Assembly: GCA_035578175.1 (NCBI GenBank)
Contig: JAQMRL010000008.1
Location: 6,486,883 to 6,550,882, forward strand
Direction: 5' to 3'
Origin: Catonia carolina
Lineage: Eukaryota; Arthropoda; Insecta; Hemiptera; Achilidae
Length of the DNA stretch: 64,000 nt
The number at the start of each line of letters is the position of its first letter. Position 1 is the first letter of the stretch. The position numbers and the translations under genes are program-made. Positions 1 through 12,300 of the stretch are shown here, one piece after another. The notes under the pieces were generated by a model. The model saw only the letters and a list, made by a program, of their open reading frames with translations. It was not told the DNA's origin and did not search any database.

Positions 1-343
1 ATACGCATGTACTAACCACTGTGGGGGCACGCCCCAGACCACACAGAGTGTGCCCATAGAACTGCGGTTTAGGTACCCTATCCTTGCCTGCTTTCGAGGT
101 AACTGGCGCTGGCCGTAGCACCTCCATGTTGTGCTATTTGTAGTACACAGCTGTGCGCAGAACATCCATGTGTGATGGAGTGGGGCGTCCTGCGGGTGTG
201 ACCGCACCCACTCATTCGGGTTAGCCTCTCAGAGGTTGTGGGTTCCTAGGTAGCGCTTCGGAGCCACTAGGCTGCTTAAATTCCTCCGGAATGGGCGTAG
301 TCGGCCGAGGAGTGTACAGATAAATACGCTTGTACTAACCACT
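1..343. mobile_element. GC-rich retroposed segment flanked by 20 bp direct repeats
   Basis: The segment is much richer in GC than its surroundings. The same 20 bases (one mismatch), starting ATACGC and ending CTAACCACT, occur at 1-20 and 324-343, as expected for a target-site duplication made by a LINE-type endonuclease. No open frame is visible. The host site may be the head of a tRNA-like SINE. Its identity is unknown. Confidence 0.4.
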
Positions 344-403
344 CTGCCAACAAACCGGCCAGTTTTAATTTCTCATGCCCTTATCTGAAATACAGGTGAG
401 GAG

Positions 404-600
404 AGTATTGTTTTCATATCGATTGTTCAAAACTGATTTTTTTTTTTGTTTAACGTTCGACTGTTGTGCAATTACTGCTAATGCAGACGGTAAAGAATGA
501 AATGATTTTTTGTAACATATGAAAACATGCCATGCTTGAATGGGGTTTGAACCCAAGACAACATGCTGAGTTTTTATTGAAAATACATGGGGGTGGGGAC
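404..600 (-). repeat. tRNA-derived SINE 3' part joined to a repeat B scrap
   Basis: Contains GTTTAACGTTCGACTGTTG, the tail of a SINE whose fuller copies are at 33335-33517 and 8612-8745, and a degenerate B-box (GGTTTGAACCC). A near-copy lies at 1262-1480, including the following TTGAAAATACATGGGG, so this ~200 bp block is duplicated within 1.3 kb. Confidence 0.55.
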
Positions 601-804
601 TCCAAAGTAGCGAAACTCAGGCTGTGGAGGGGAGCGATGGTGAGGGAACGATAGTTCTCAGTGGTGGGCTCTTGGAGGGAAACTGTTCCTGAGTCAGTAT
701 GTGAAGCTCGTCACTATGAGTCCACCAGTTCATTTGTAGTGAATTTTTATGTGAAACAAGATTTCCCCTTTCAGCAAAAGTGTGAAATGGCAGACACTCG
801 AGAG

Positions 805-1195
805 TAATGTGTGGTGGTAAAATTTTGTTTCCTTCTATCAGGAAAAATGGCTGCGGAAACTCTTGGAATGCTCCAAATAGCTTACAAAGAAGATGCATTG
901 AGTAAAGCTCGGGTCTACGACTGTTTTTTTCATTTTTCAAAAGAGGGAAGTGTTGAAAACTAACCACGTCACATTTTGGGCGCACCTGTCAACCTTAACG
1001 ACTGAAGAAAATGTTGAAAAAATCGACACTCTTGCCCGTGAAGATTGTCGCCAAATAATTGTTGAACTGTCTGTCATGACTTAAATGTCATGGAGATCAA
1101 TTCTGAGAATTTACACATGATGAGATTTGCAGCCACACTTCTGCTCACACGCATTGTCTGTGAAGCAGTTTCTTAGCTAGAATGGAATTAGCAAG
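805..1195 (+). pseudogene. Mariner transposase N-terminal remnant
   Basis: Reads MAAETLGMLQIAYKEDALSK, then ARVYDCFFHFSKEG and, after frameshifts, ENVEKIDTLAREDCRQIIVEL. This is the helix-turn-helix N-terminal region of mariner-family transposases (compare the minus-strand copy at 50053-50289). Stops and frameshifts make it non-functional; the catalytic part is absent. Confidence 0.6.
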
Positions 1196-1261
1196 TTGTA
1201 GAAAATTAAGATAAACCTAAATCTTTGAATTCAAGCATTTTTTTCTTCAATGCTTAGTATA

Positions 1262-1480
1262 GGAGAGTATTGTTTTCATATCGATTGTTCAAAACTGATC
1301 TTTTTGTTTTTTTTTTTGTTTAACGTCTGACTGTTCTGCAATTACTGCTAATGCAGACACTGAAGGATGAAATGAGTTTTTGTAACTTATGAAAATATGC
1401 CGTGCCTGAATAAGATCCGAACCCAAGACCGCGTGCTGAGTTTTTATTGAAAATACATGGGGGGAGGGACGGAGATTCAC
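1262..1480 (-). repeat. Second copy of the 404-600 block (SINE plus repeat B scrap)
   Basis: Shares the repeat B scrap GAGTATTGTTTTCATATCG, the SINE tail and the TTGAAAATACATGGGG edge with 404-600. Confidence 0.5.
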
Positions 1481-1498
1481 AATTAGTGATTCTCTATC

Positions 1499-1680
1499 CG
1501 GCCCGTTGGCGTAGTGGTTAGCACAACTGGCTTCTATGCCGGGATCCCGGGTTTGATTCTTGGTCAGGTCTGGCATTTTTTTAATCACTCATTTTCATCT
1601 ATGATTCTTCTTACCGTCTGCATTAGCGGAAATTGGGAAACAGTCAGATGTAAAAACAAAACAAAAAATTGTTAATTTCT
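1499..1680 (+). repeat. tRNA-derived SINE, second family
   Basis: A tRNA-like head with A-box TGGCGTAGTGGTTAGC and B-box GGGTTTGATTC is followed by GGTCAGGTCTGGCA. Related copies lie at 44595-44700 (+) and 54490-54662 (-). Confidence 0.65.
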
Positions 1681-1724
1681 GGAGGTTTATTTTCATTTAG
1701 TGTCATTCTCTCATAATTAAATGA

Positions 1725-1980
1725 ATAGGTCAACGGAAAAACGTTGCAAGTAACAAAAACAAATTTTTACAAAAAGTGAAAGATACCATCTGATTCTTAG
1801 CTGTATAACGATTTTGTTTCAAGAATTTCCGAGATTTTAGTTACAATTCTACCCGTTAGAAGTTACTATTATGATCAAATAGAGGATTTATAGAACGTAT
1901 TCCACTGAAACTTCACTTTTGTAAATTTTGTCAGTTGCGACGTTTTTCTGTTGAGCCATTGAAATATAGATTATATCTTT
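1725..1980 (+). repeat. Dispersed repeat shared with 59633-59885
   Basis: About 200 bases, including GTCAACGGAAAAACGTTGCA and ending GTTGAGCCATT, recur at 59633-59885 in the same orientation. The right part overlaps the tandem duplication 1916-2557. Confidence 0.6.
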
Positions 1981-2557
1981 TATTGTTTACATTGACAAGG
2001 GAAAGTCATGTGAGTGTTTCACATCAGATTTTTTTATAAAACTATGTCCTTTGTAAATCGATTTGACTAAAATTAGTATAAAAATTATGAAATTTGATAA
2101 CTGGATGCAAATTGTTTTGACATCTGGTAGATCATACGGGGGTACTTTAAGGGTTAACTGAATTTATATATATTTGATTGGTTTCTTATTGCGTGGAAAG
2201 TTTGTCCTGTGTAAATTCGGACATCATTTTCACACACTTTTGTAAATTGTGTCAGTTGCAACGTTTTTCTGTTGAGCCATTCAAATGTAGATTATATCTT
2301 TCATTGTTTACATTGGTAAGGTAAAGTCATGTGAGTGTTTCACATCAGATTTCTTTTTTAAACTACGTCCTTTGTAAATCGATTTGACTAAAATTAGTAA
2401 AAAAATATATGAAATTTGACAACTGGGTGCGAATTGTTTTGACATCTGGTAGATCATACGGGGGTACTTTAAGGGTTAACTGAATTTATATATATTTGAT
2501 TGGTTTCTTCTTACAGGGAAAGTTTGTCCAGTGTAAATTCGGACATCATTTTCACAA
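1916..2557 (+). repeat. EHMT: 321 bp tandem duplication including the first 40 bases of an EHMT exon
   Basis: Copies at 1916-2236 and 2237-2557 are nearly identical. The second holds the real acceptor (TTCTTACAG) and exon start at 2517. The first contains the same exon bases at about 2196-2233, but its acceptor is destroyed (TTATTGCGTGG). It also carries the 3' tail of repeat B (GTGAGTGTTTCACATCAGA) in each copy. Confidence 0.85.
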
Positions 2558-2740
2558 GGATTGTCTAACTCCGAATTCACAGTCGCAAACATCGCCTACA
2601 AAATCAGATGATAAGCAGTCAGATGATTCGTCTTGTACGTGTCTCCATTGCGGAACTGATTCATTCTTCGATGTGAATATCAGTTTGGGTGCGCATAAAT
2701 ATCCGGTTTTTCTACCGTTACAGAAACCACCAAAACAGAT
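2517..2740 (+). CDS. EHMT: EHMT exon with cysteine-rich RING-like segment
   Basis: Opens in phase 0 after acceptor TTCTTACAG and reads [16 protein letters not shown], then a polar linker, then CTCLHCG and [17 protein letters not shown]. The paired C/H residues match the cysteine-rich zinc-binding block in front of the ankyrin domain in EHMT proteins. I end it at 2740 (donor GTTAGT) because this alone keeps the frame into the next exon, giving the join [13 protein letters not shown]. The reading frame stays open beyond 2740, so the donor choice is an inference. Confidence 0.85.
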
Positions 2741-3353
2741 GTTAGTAAATGTATATGGTAGATTTTTTTTACTTTCTCTTGCCTAATGAATATTTGTTGT
2801 TTAGGTCATCAGCCGGAAGGCTGGTTTGAACCTGTAGAGGTTTTATTAAGTAAAACGAGGAGTGAGGTGGTTTACCATTGCCTTTCTCAATGAATTGAAA
2901 AGTACACTTATCAGCATGCCGGGCCCTCTGAAAAGCATATATTTTCCACTCTGCAAGTGACACCTTCACTTCATTCACCGCAGGGTCTGGCTGTATAATG
3001 AAATTCATTACTTTCAGAGGAGATAACTCTGATTAGTGTCACAGTACACCTCTACCTCTTCTGTTGTTAAATGATTCAGTCATTTAAAATTGGCTGACCA
3101 TGTGACAAGAAACAGAACTATTTATTTTAGCCCTGCAACTAACAGATTGAGTGTAAATAATTTGACACTCCACCTGTCTGTTATGGGCAGCTAATGAGTA
3201 TATAGGAAGGAAAATATTGTTTTCATGTCGATTTTTCGAAATCGAGTTTTCACCGGATCTACACATTTTCAGACCCCCTGAACCCTAAAAACATGTTTTT
3301 ACCGATTGGTCTGTGTGTGTGTGTGTGTGTGTGTGCGCCCGTGCGTGCGTGCG

Positions 3354-3388
<35 letters not shown>

Positions 3389-6300
3389 AGAATATCTCAA
3401 GAACGGAACATCTTTCAAACTTGAAACTTAAGTTACATCCCACTACCGGACTCGACACGAACATTTTCATCAAAATTGGTCAACCGCAAGTAGTTGTTTA
3501 TTTGTATAATTTTTTTCACTTTTTTGCGATTTTTTTAAAAATGGCTCCTACAATTTTTTTAAAAAATCACCTCATTTACTGCATGTTTTATGCTCAACAA
3601 GATAGGGTAGGTACCATGTCTGCTGAAATTCTTGGGGAGGCTGTTTTTGCGTAAAACAATTGTCTTTTAAGATTACAGCTTTAATATGCATTTCAGCGCA
3701 AAAATTGATATAATAAAACATGTAGAAAATTTGAATCCTATAACTTTTATTTCAAACATTTTTTGTATAATGCCTAGTTTAGCAGTAATTAGCGATTTTC
3801 TGTTTTTTTTGTCACGAAAACTTGTGAAAAATCGATTTTTTTAAGATTTAGGCCTTAGTATTCATTTTACGACAAAAGCTGGTCTAAGAAAAGCAGAAAA
3901 ATTTGAGAGGAAGATTCTCCGCAAGAAAATAAAATGGGTCCGAAGATAGACAGACAATACATTCAGAATCAGAATCAAAAATAACGTGATGTCATTATCT
4001 GTAACTACATTGAACACTCTAAAGTTCAGCCTCTCTTAGTTTGCTCCTAATGTAAACAAATAATGACGTCACTGAGCATGCGCAATATATAAAAACGTGT
4101 ATACGCTGATTAAAAAGTAACTACAAAATACTTTTAAAAGTATTTTCATAAATGAAATTGTTAGGCCTACATCATATCATGACTGATGTTTTTAGTACTT
4201 TAAGTAGTTATAATTTAAAAAATAGTTAACTTAATAGGAATACGACATCCGTAAAGTCGCGGACTCTAGCGTGCACTCTGTAGTAGGTGGCTTTTGTTTG
4301 TTGACAGTAGGAGCAAACTAAGAACGGCTCAACTTTACTTGGTGACTATTTCATGTTGACAAACAAGTAATCTGTACTGGCTGGACTTGTGGTTACTATA
4401 TACTTGATTTTATTCACATCTAATTGCTTCATGGCAATAGAATGAGAGTTGACAAACACACCCTAGTGAAAATTTAAAAGATTACTATGCATTACGAATG
4501 AGTTTTCTCATGTTTGGCCGTGCGTTTAGAAAATGTAAACTGAGTTAGTAAACTCGTGTTTGGTTGTGAAATGGTTAAATAACGTGTACACATCGTATTC
4601 TTTAATAATATTTAGCCAGTTGTTGTTTTTTTTTTTTTGGTCATCAGCCAAAAGGCTGGTTTGTGAACCTCTAGAAGCTTTATTAAGTAAAACGAGGAGT
4701 GTTGAGGTTTATCATTACCTTCTTCACTGAGTGGAAAAGTATGCTTATTAGCATGCCAGGCCCACTGAAAAGCATTTACTTTCTACCCTGCAAAAGCCAC
4801 CTTTTCTTCATTCATCACAAGGTGGGTCTGGCTGTATAGTGAAATTCATTAATCTCAAAAGAGATAACTGTGACTAGTATCTTTTACACCTTTACCTCTT
4901 CTGTTCTGAAATGCCTCAGTCATATAATTGGCTGATCATGTGATAAGAAACAGAACTATTTTTTGTAGCCCTGGAACTAGCAGATCGAGTGCGAATAATT
5001 TAATACTCCATCTAACTGTTATGGGCAAAGTTATAGAATAATAAAATTAAGTGATGTATTCTATTTTATATAATGAATTTATGCCCATAACAGACAGGTG
5101 GAGTGTCAATTTATTTACACTCAATCTGTCCGTTGCAGGGCTAAAATAAATAGTTGTGTTCCTTATCACATGGTCAGCCAATTAAACGACTGAATCATTT
5201 AAGAACAGAAGAGGTAGAGGTGCAAAAGACACTAATCAGAGTTGTCTCCTCTGAAAGTAATGAATTTCATTATACAGCCAGACCATGTGGTGAATGAAGT
5301 GAAGGTGTCATTTGCAGAGTGGAAAATATGTGCTTTTCAGAGGGCTTGGTTTGCTGATAAGTGTACTTTTCCACTCAGTGAGTTGTGGCAATGGTAAACC
5401 ACCTCACTCCTCGATTTACTTAGTAAAACCTCTAGAGGTTCAAACCAGCCTTTCCGCTGATGACCTAAACAACAACATAATGAATTTATGTAATAAATTT
5501 CACTAACCTTCCTTTTTAACTGTGTCAACTTTTATTTGTCACTTACACGTGTTTCGGTGGATCCACCATCATCAGAGTAAAAAACATATAATTGAAACTA
5601 AAAACTTTATTTATTAAAAATCTATAGAGGATGATACATCTTCAGTCATTTGTATAAAAGTATAAGAGTTTTATTTTCACTTACTTGTGTTTCGGTGGAT
5701 CCACCATCATCAGAGTAAAAAACATATAATTGAAACTAAAAACTTTATTTATTAAAAATCTATAGAAGATGATACATCTTCAGTCATTTGTATAAAAGTA
5801 TAAGAGTTTTATTTTCACTTACACGTGTTTCGGTGGATCCACCGAAACACGTGTAAGTGACAAATAACAGTTGACGAAGTTAAAAAGGAAGGTTAGTGAA
5901 ATTTCTTTTATAAATTTTTTTTTTCCCTTGTTTGATCTCAATGGATCACTCTAGTCAACTTTCTGGTTCGCTTCCCATGTACTTCATTAGCTCGCTGTTC
6001 TTGCCAATACCTCCTCATGTTTTCAGATCTTGCTTTTCGTTGCTCGTCAGTCACCTGCACAACTCTAGCCACCTTGTCCACATTAAAACACTTTGCATTT
6101 AGAAACGCCCTTATCTTTGGTTTATTTGTCGCATCTTCAATCCTCAGTCCATTTTCGTCAAGATCCTCTTTAATTGCTGAGATGTATCTTCCACCAGATT
6201 TCACACTGATTCCTCTGGTTATAAGTTGTTTTAATAACCTATTCTCTGGCATTCTTAATATGTGAAAGAAATAAGAAATTCTGCGCTTTTTCATTAGACT

Positions 6301-9300
6301 GATAATCGGTTCGACGACTTCATACACTGTTTCATTAGTGGGGATTCTCCACACACCATCCTTTTTGTAGTTCTTATTAATGCAAGTTCTAACAATTCTA
6401 CGTTCTGTTTTAATTGTCTGATCACTTTTCCCTTCGTGATAATTAATAGAATTAATTTCAAACTGCAGGATTCATTGTAAAGATTTATTTTTAAGTGATG
6501 TATTGTTATCAAGTTTTTTACGTGTGTCTTTATTTTTGTGTTCAGGCCGTCTGCGAAAATGGGATTCGGAGGATGCATTGTCGAGCCGAACGAAATAAAA
6601 ATGGATGATGACGATGACTACGAAACCAGAAAATTGTTGGGTAAAGATGATGATGATGAATGCAATCCGTTAGTACCGACCACCAGTCTAGTTCTGCCGT
6701 CGGGTTTGAAGATCTCATCCGAAGGATTGCCGGACTCCGGATTAAAGGACAAGTTAGACAAGTTGTTGCATGTCGCTTGTACTATTTCCACACCTCCTAG
6801 TGGCAGGTCTGTCTGTCTGTCTTGTTTGTTTTGTACCTCTTTTTGCACTGCTTTATTTATTTATTTATTTTTTGTTGTTTGTTTTATTTTTAAATTGCTT
6901 CTGGTATCGTGAATTGTTTTATTTGTCAGTGAAATCTGATCGCCAATTTTTTGCTGGATTATTTTTTACTTTCTCTTGCCTATATGAATTTATATAGGAA
7001 GGAAAGTATTGTTTTCATATCGATTTTTCGATATCGAGTTTTCACTGGATCTACACGTTTTCAAGACCTCCTGAACCAAAAATATGTTTTTAGCAATTGG
7101 TCTGTGTGTGTGTGTGTGTGAACAGAATATCTCAAGAACGGAACATCATATGAACTTGAAACTTAAGTTACATACCACTACCAGACCCGACACTAACATT
7201 TTCATCAAAATCGGTCATCCATAAGTAGTAGTTTATTTTTGCTGGATTATTTTTTAGTTTCTCTTGCCTATATGAATATATATAGGAAGTAAAGTATTGT
7301 TTTCATGTCGATTTTTCGATATCGAGTTTTCACCGGATCTACACGTTTTCAGACCCCGTGAACCCAAAAAACATGTTTTTAGTGAGTATGTGTGTGTGTG
7401 TGAGTGAACAGAATATATCAAGAACGGAACATCGTACGATCTTGAAACTTGAAACTTAAGTTACATACCACTACCGGACCCGACATGAACATTTTCATCA
7501 AAATCGGTCATCTAGAAATAGTAGTTTATTCGTATAATTTTTCACTTTTTGCGATTTTTTTGAAAACTGGTCCTACGATTTTTTTAAAAATCGCCTGGTT
7601 TACTAAATTTTTTATGTTCTACAAGATAGAGTAAGCGTCATGTTTGCTGAATTTCTTGGTGAGGTTGTTTTCATGTAAAGAAATTGTTTTTTTAAGATTA
7701 CAAATGACTGTAGATGTATCATCTTCTGTAGATTTTAAATAAGCGAGATAAAAATTTTTTTTGGTTTTAATTTTTTATTTACTCTGATGATGGTGGATCC
7801 ATCGAAACACGTATAAGTAAGAATTAAAATAAAGTTGACGCAGTTTCAAAAGAAGGTTGGTGAAATTATTATATAAATTCATTATATGAAATACTACAAT
7901 TTAACTTAAATTATTAAACTTTCAGTCGGATTCGATTTCCATTTTCAGTCGTTTCTTTTGTTTTTGTTCGTTATATAGTTTTTAGTTTCTTATTCTTGAA
8001 ACAATTTTTGGCTTTTAGTCTTCCCTCTGGATTTTTTTTTGTATGTAGTCTGTGCATCTGTTTTTTTACATTGTTGTTGTATATTTTTTTTTAATTATTA
8101 TTTTATACAGACAGTTGTGCTTTTGTCGTGGAATTTGTTTTTTGCCTGTACTTTTTTGCCTCTTAATCATTGTAAATCACAGTAAGTTTGTTAGTTCTCT
8201 TTTCTTAGTATTGTATTATTTATATTGTGTCACTGGTTTTGGATTTTATTTCAAAACACACGCTGAAAAATATATCTCATATATTCAGTTGTAATAGTTT
8301 ATTCCCCGAAATTAAATAATGTATTTTACGTTCATTTTGTTTTTACCGAAAAATGAATGCTATAGTTAGAGATTTAGTAATGTGTTTGAAATTAGTTTTG
8401 TAATTATTTTTCTGTTTGTATTTTTACTTGTACTTGATTCGCTTTTTGAAAATCCCATTTTGAAGTTTTATCTTTTTTTTGTGAAAATCATAAGAGCTTT
8501 TTTTGTAGAAAAAGTAATTAGTTATTCGATAATTGTATGAACTTAAGTTTTTGTTTACATTGACGGCCTTAAAAGGGTGGTGTTGATTTTTCATTAAGTA
8601 AAGATTGGTTTGCCGGCCGCTTTGGCGTACTTGCTAACATGCTTGTCTCTCATCGTATGGTCTTGGGTTCGAATCCCACTCAGGCACAGCATATCTTCAT
8701 TTGTTACAAAAAAAAAACAAAATCATTTCATCCTTCACAGTTACAACCCAATGCCCGTCGCTTATGAGCACTATATAGGGTGATTCAAAAAGAGCGCCGG
8801 TTTTGATATATCAAATTAAGAGATTTATTTTATTGAAAAACTGAAAATAAATACATCAACAAGTCATCTTACCTTCCGATTTCATGTATGAAAAATGATG
8901 TCATGCATGTGTCCTCCTCTACTGCGCTGGCACGCATCAACTCTGTCCATGAAATTGGATATTACTGCACGACAAGTTTCGACTTCCATTTGCCCGATAA
9001 CCCGTCGAATTTCCTCCTTCAAGTCATTGATGTTTCGGGGTTTATTGGCATACACCAATGACTTCAGATGACCCCAAAGATGAAAGTCACAAGGCGTCAA
9101 GTCACACGACCTTGGTGGCCATTGATGGTCGGAATTACGAGAAATGATGCGATCCTGGAACCGTTCACGGAGCAACAACATTGTTTCTCATGCAGCAACT
9201 GAATTTTATACGGGTGATATTGGAGATCGTACCGAAGAATTCTCCGTACAGAAGAACATCGTAAACCCAATTGTTGAGAACGGCGACGTATTGATTTTGC

Positions 9301-12300
9301 TGGGCTAACAGCCACACTGTCACGAACCAACGCAACGTTCTGCTCAGTTCGGCCAGAACGACGACGTCCAGAACTTTTAAGGTCGACTGTTGAACCCGTC
9401 TCAAAAAACTTTTTCATGAGCCTGCGAACTGTTGATTCATTCGGTGCTTCATTACGTCCTAGAGTACCACGAAGTCGCCTGACAGTAGCCGCATAACTCT
9501 CTCCACTCTGGTAAAATGTTTTGACGATTAACACTCGTTGTGCAATAGTAAACTTCTCCATGGTTAGACACAGACTGTGAGAGTACTACACTGCGAACAA
9601 GAGAAACTACAACTGAATCGGCAATCGGAATGTTCTCCGAAATAGAAATGAGGTCTAACAATGTTGCCAACCAATAAACAAAAATTACCAGCCGTTTAAA
9701 AACCGGCGCTCTTTTTGAATCACCCTATAGTTGATGCGATGTTAAATAAAAGCTAAGAAAAAAAAAAGATTGGGTCGGAAGATTCTGTATCAGTATTTGA
9801 GGGAGTTTAACCCTTTGATGTGTAAGGCTTTCACTGTTGGGTATGCGAAAATACACAGGCCGATTTTAATAAAAATATATCAGAAATTCTTCAAACTGCC
9901 ACCATATATACAACTTTTAAGATTTAGTAATGCAAAAAATTCAGAATTTTTAATAAAAAGATTCTGTAAATTCTCGTGATATGGTTACAAACTTGATGCA
10001 CCGATTCCAAAATTATTGAAAAAATACTGAATGTCAAAATTTCAACGGGAATCAAAAAATTACACTTTCACATTGATGTACAAATTTTTCACTGAAAATT
10101 CAATACAGACAACAACGGTATACTCTAGTTCACTATTGACAAAATAAAAAAAATGAAATAATTACGTGATCGTTAAAAATCTCCGTTCTCATCGAGTTAA
10201 CATTTAGGTTAGATTAGAAAATTGCTTCATAATTCAGCTAAGTCATTGTCTGTGATTCTGTAATAAATATATGAATGGAGTGATTTCTGTGTGTTACAGG
10301 TACACTTTAAGAAATATGTACCAGGCAGCCAAGAGTGGTGATTCTGAAAAATTAGTTTTTATGTTAGGTATGTCTATTTATATCTGTAATAGTTATAATT
10401 TTTTTCTAGCAAATACGAGGTGTGGCTGTTAAACCTTTTGCTACTAGTCAGTATTTGATATGGTAACAAAAAAAAATTTTTCGAAAAATGAAAGGTATAC
10501 CAAAAAATACCAGTTCGAAAACTGGCGTTTTTACATACTTTCACTAAAAATGTTATAAAAAATTTCATATCCAAGATATTTTAATATTTTTTTTTTAACC
10601 CGGGAGCAATCGCAAGCTTTGTGTCACCTATTTGGGTCGCTGCGGGTCATCATGACCCACATTTGGAATTTTCGTTTTTAACTGTTTTCTTTTTGTGTTT
10701 TGTTATCTAAGCATTTTATTGACATAATTTGGGGTATTAGATAAGTAAACAACACAATCTCAAACAAAAATTGATTTATTAAGGATATTTAAATGATACA
10801 AAGAAAAGCCTTTACAATTTTACCTTACAAAAACATTATGGTGAATTCATTAATTTTCTAAAATAATTTAAAAAAATACTGCGTGAAATACTATTGAAAA
10901 CAAGTTATTAACATTTAAGAGATACTGAAAACATAACATTTTATTGTGGTTAGTTACACATTTTTTAAAATTAAAATAAAAATTCTAGAGGAGTATCGGC
11001 TTGTCTTGCCACGCCCTTACAACCAGGCCGCTGCAAAACTATATTTCGTTGCCTGGTATGCACTGATTGTGTAGGCTCAGCTTTTTTCCATTTGGTCTGG
11101 TCCTTTCCAATATAATATCCACGATAGGCTAAAGGAATTTCATCTTCCGAAGTGCTATTGTCAACAGAGTCATCGCGTATTTCTTCCTCTTCTTCTTCTG
11201 AACTCTGTTCCGTATCCGTATTTCTTTCACGATCGTCAGCTACTTCTTCTTCAGGATCTACGTCACTACCAATATCACTCATATCTTCTTCAAAACCATC
11301 CTCTGAACTATCGTCGTTTTCCAAAAAATGAAGAATTGCTCACTCATCCATTTTACTAATATGTTTTAAACGTAATCTATGATATTTATTATTTACACGA
11401 TATAACTAAAAAAATAAAGAAACTGATAAGTAATACGACAAATATAATTATTATAACGATAAAATATACAAAACACAGCCAAAGACAACGCATATAACAC
11501 ACTCTTGTTAGGTTCAATACGTATACACAAACGGTCGCGGTGGGTCACGGTGACCCGCAGATGTCTATCAACAACGAACGCTTCACGTAAACTAAATGAA
11601 CAGGTGGGTATCTGTAGATTAGTTGTAAAGAGTAAGGTACAGAGCGTGGCATACATGCGTCGCCAACAGTACAGTCAGGACAGAAAATACAATACCGACG
11701 CGGGTCATAGTGACACGCAGCGATTGCTCCCGGGTTAAACAATTCAGAAGACTTAAACTATATTATAGACATAAAATACAAATGCACTGGACCTTAAAAC
11801 ATCTTTGTTTTTTCATAAATATGCGAAAATTTTCATGAAAGCGAGAGAAAAAAGAAGTTTAAAGCACTGTAGCTTTTAAATAACAAATATTTTATCAGTG
11901 GGAACCTCTCTTAATCAATTTTAAATAGTTTTTACTACAGGTGTGCAAAATTTTGCAGAGATTGTAGCATAAATAATAACAAACAATAACATAAAACATA
12001 CAATAACAAACTACACTTTTCAATAAAAAAAACTGAATGAAGTAAAATAAAACTAAGTTACGTTGTTACTAATTACGTTGTTTACAAAGTACGAGAGCGA
12101 CTACAAACAAAGAACGGCACTAGTAAATAAACACAAAAACAGCTGTGATGTTACGCCAGGTTAGCACACATAACCTCTGAAAGAAAATTAAAAAAATAAA
12201 TTCTTAAATAATTGTTTTATTATTGAGTAGTAGCAACATTAGCCTTAATTAAAACTTTTTCTGGTGACTTTAAAAATAGTTTAAAGCCTTGAAAATCACG

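Larger units (their letters stand above)
5061..6490. mobile_element. Repeat C element, rearranged, with tandem hammerhead units and nested insertions
   Basis: Flanked by the 14 bp duplication TTAAGTGATGTATT at 5047-5060 and 6491-6504. Contains a nested repeat A (5082-5476; duplication ATAATGAATTTAT), two head-to-tail 138 bp units (5541-5678, 5679-5816), a fused palindrome at 5817-5860, the right arm (GAAGGTTAGTGAAATTT) and a LINE fragment (about 5925-6440) before its tail TTTCAAACTGCAGG. Confidence 0.75.
8774..9729 (-). mobile_element. Non-autonomous mariner/Tc1-like element with intact TIRs
   Basis: Inverted ends TAGGGTGATTCAAAAAGAG and CTCTTTTTGAATCACCCTA (25+ bases each) sit in a TA context. 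Internal minus-strand frames encode the N-terminal and C-terminal parts of one transposase; the catalytic centre between them is deleted. A relative with similar end motifs (GGGTGATTCA) is at 55378-55983. Confidence 0.85.

Noticed and set aside
2741..2786. Extension of the first EHMT exon to the end of its open frame
   Set aside because: Only the donor at 2741 (GTTAGT) gives the phase needed by the next exon; donors at 2745 and 2751 would break the frame.
3285..3654. Open frames over the (TG)n/(CA)n tract
   Set aside because: Cys-Val and Thr-His repeats come from the microsatellite in repeat B; the same frames appear in several copies.
5312..5506. Protein-coding gene from the repeat A frame
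   Set aside because: It belongs to a dispersed repeat; this copy is frameshifted relative to other copies.
5817..5860. Third hammerhead at the end of the tandem units
   Set aside because: The sequence folds back at GGATCC before reaching CTGATGA, so neither strand has a complete core.
8052..8294. 80-codon hydrophobic frame
   Set aside because: T-rich composition alone yields Phe/Leu/Ile codons; no start context, repeat or family support.
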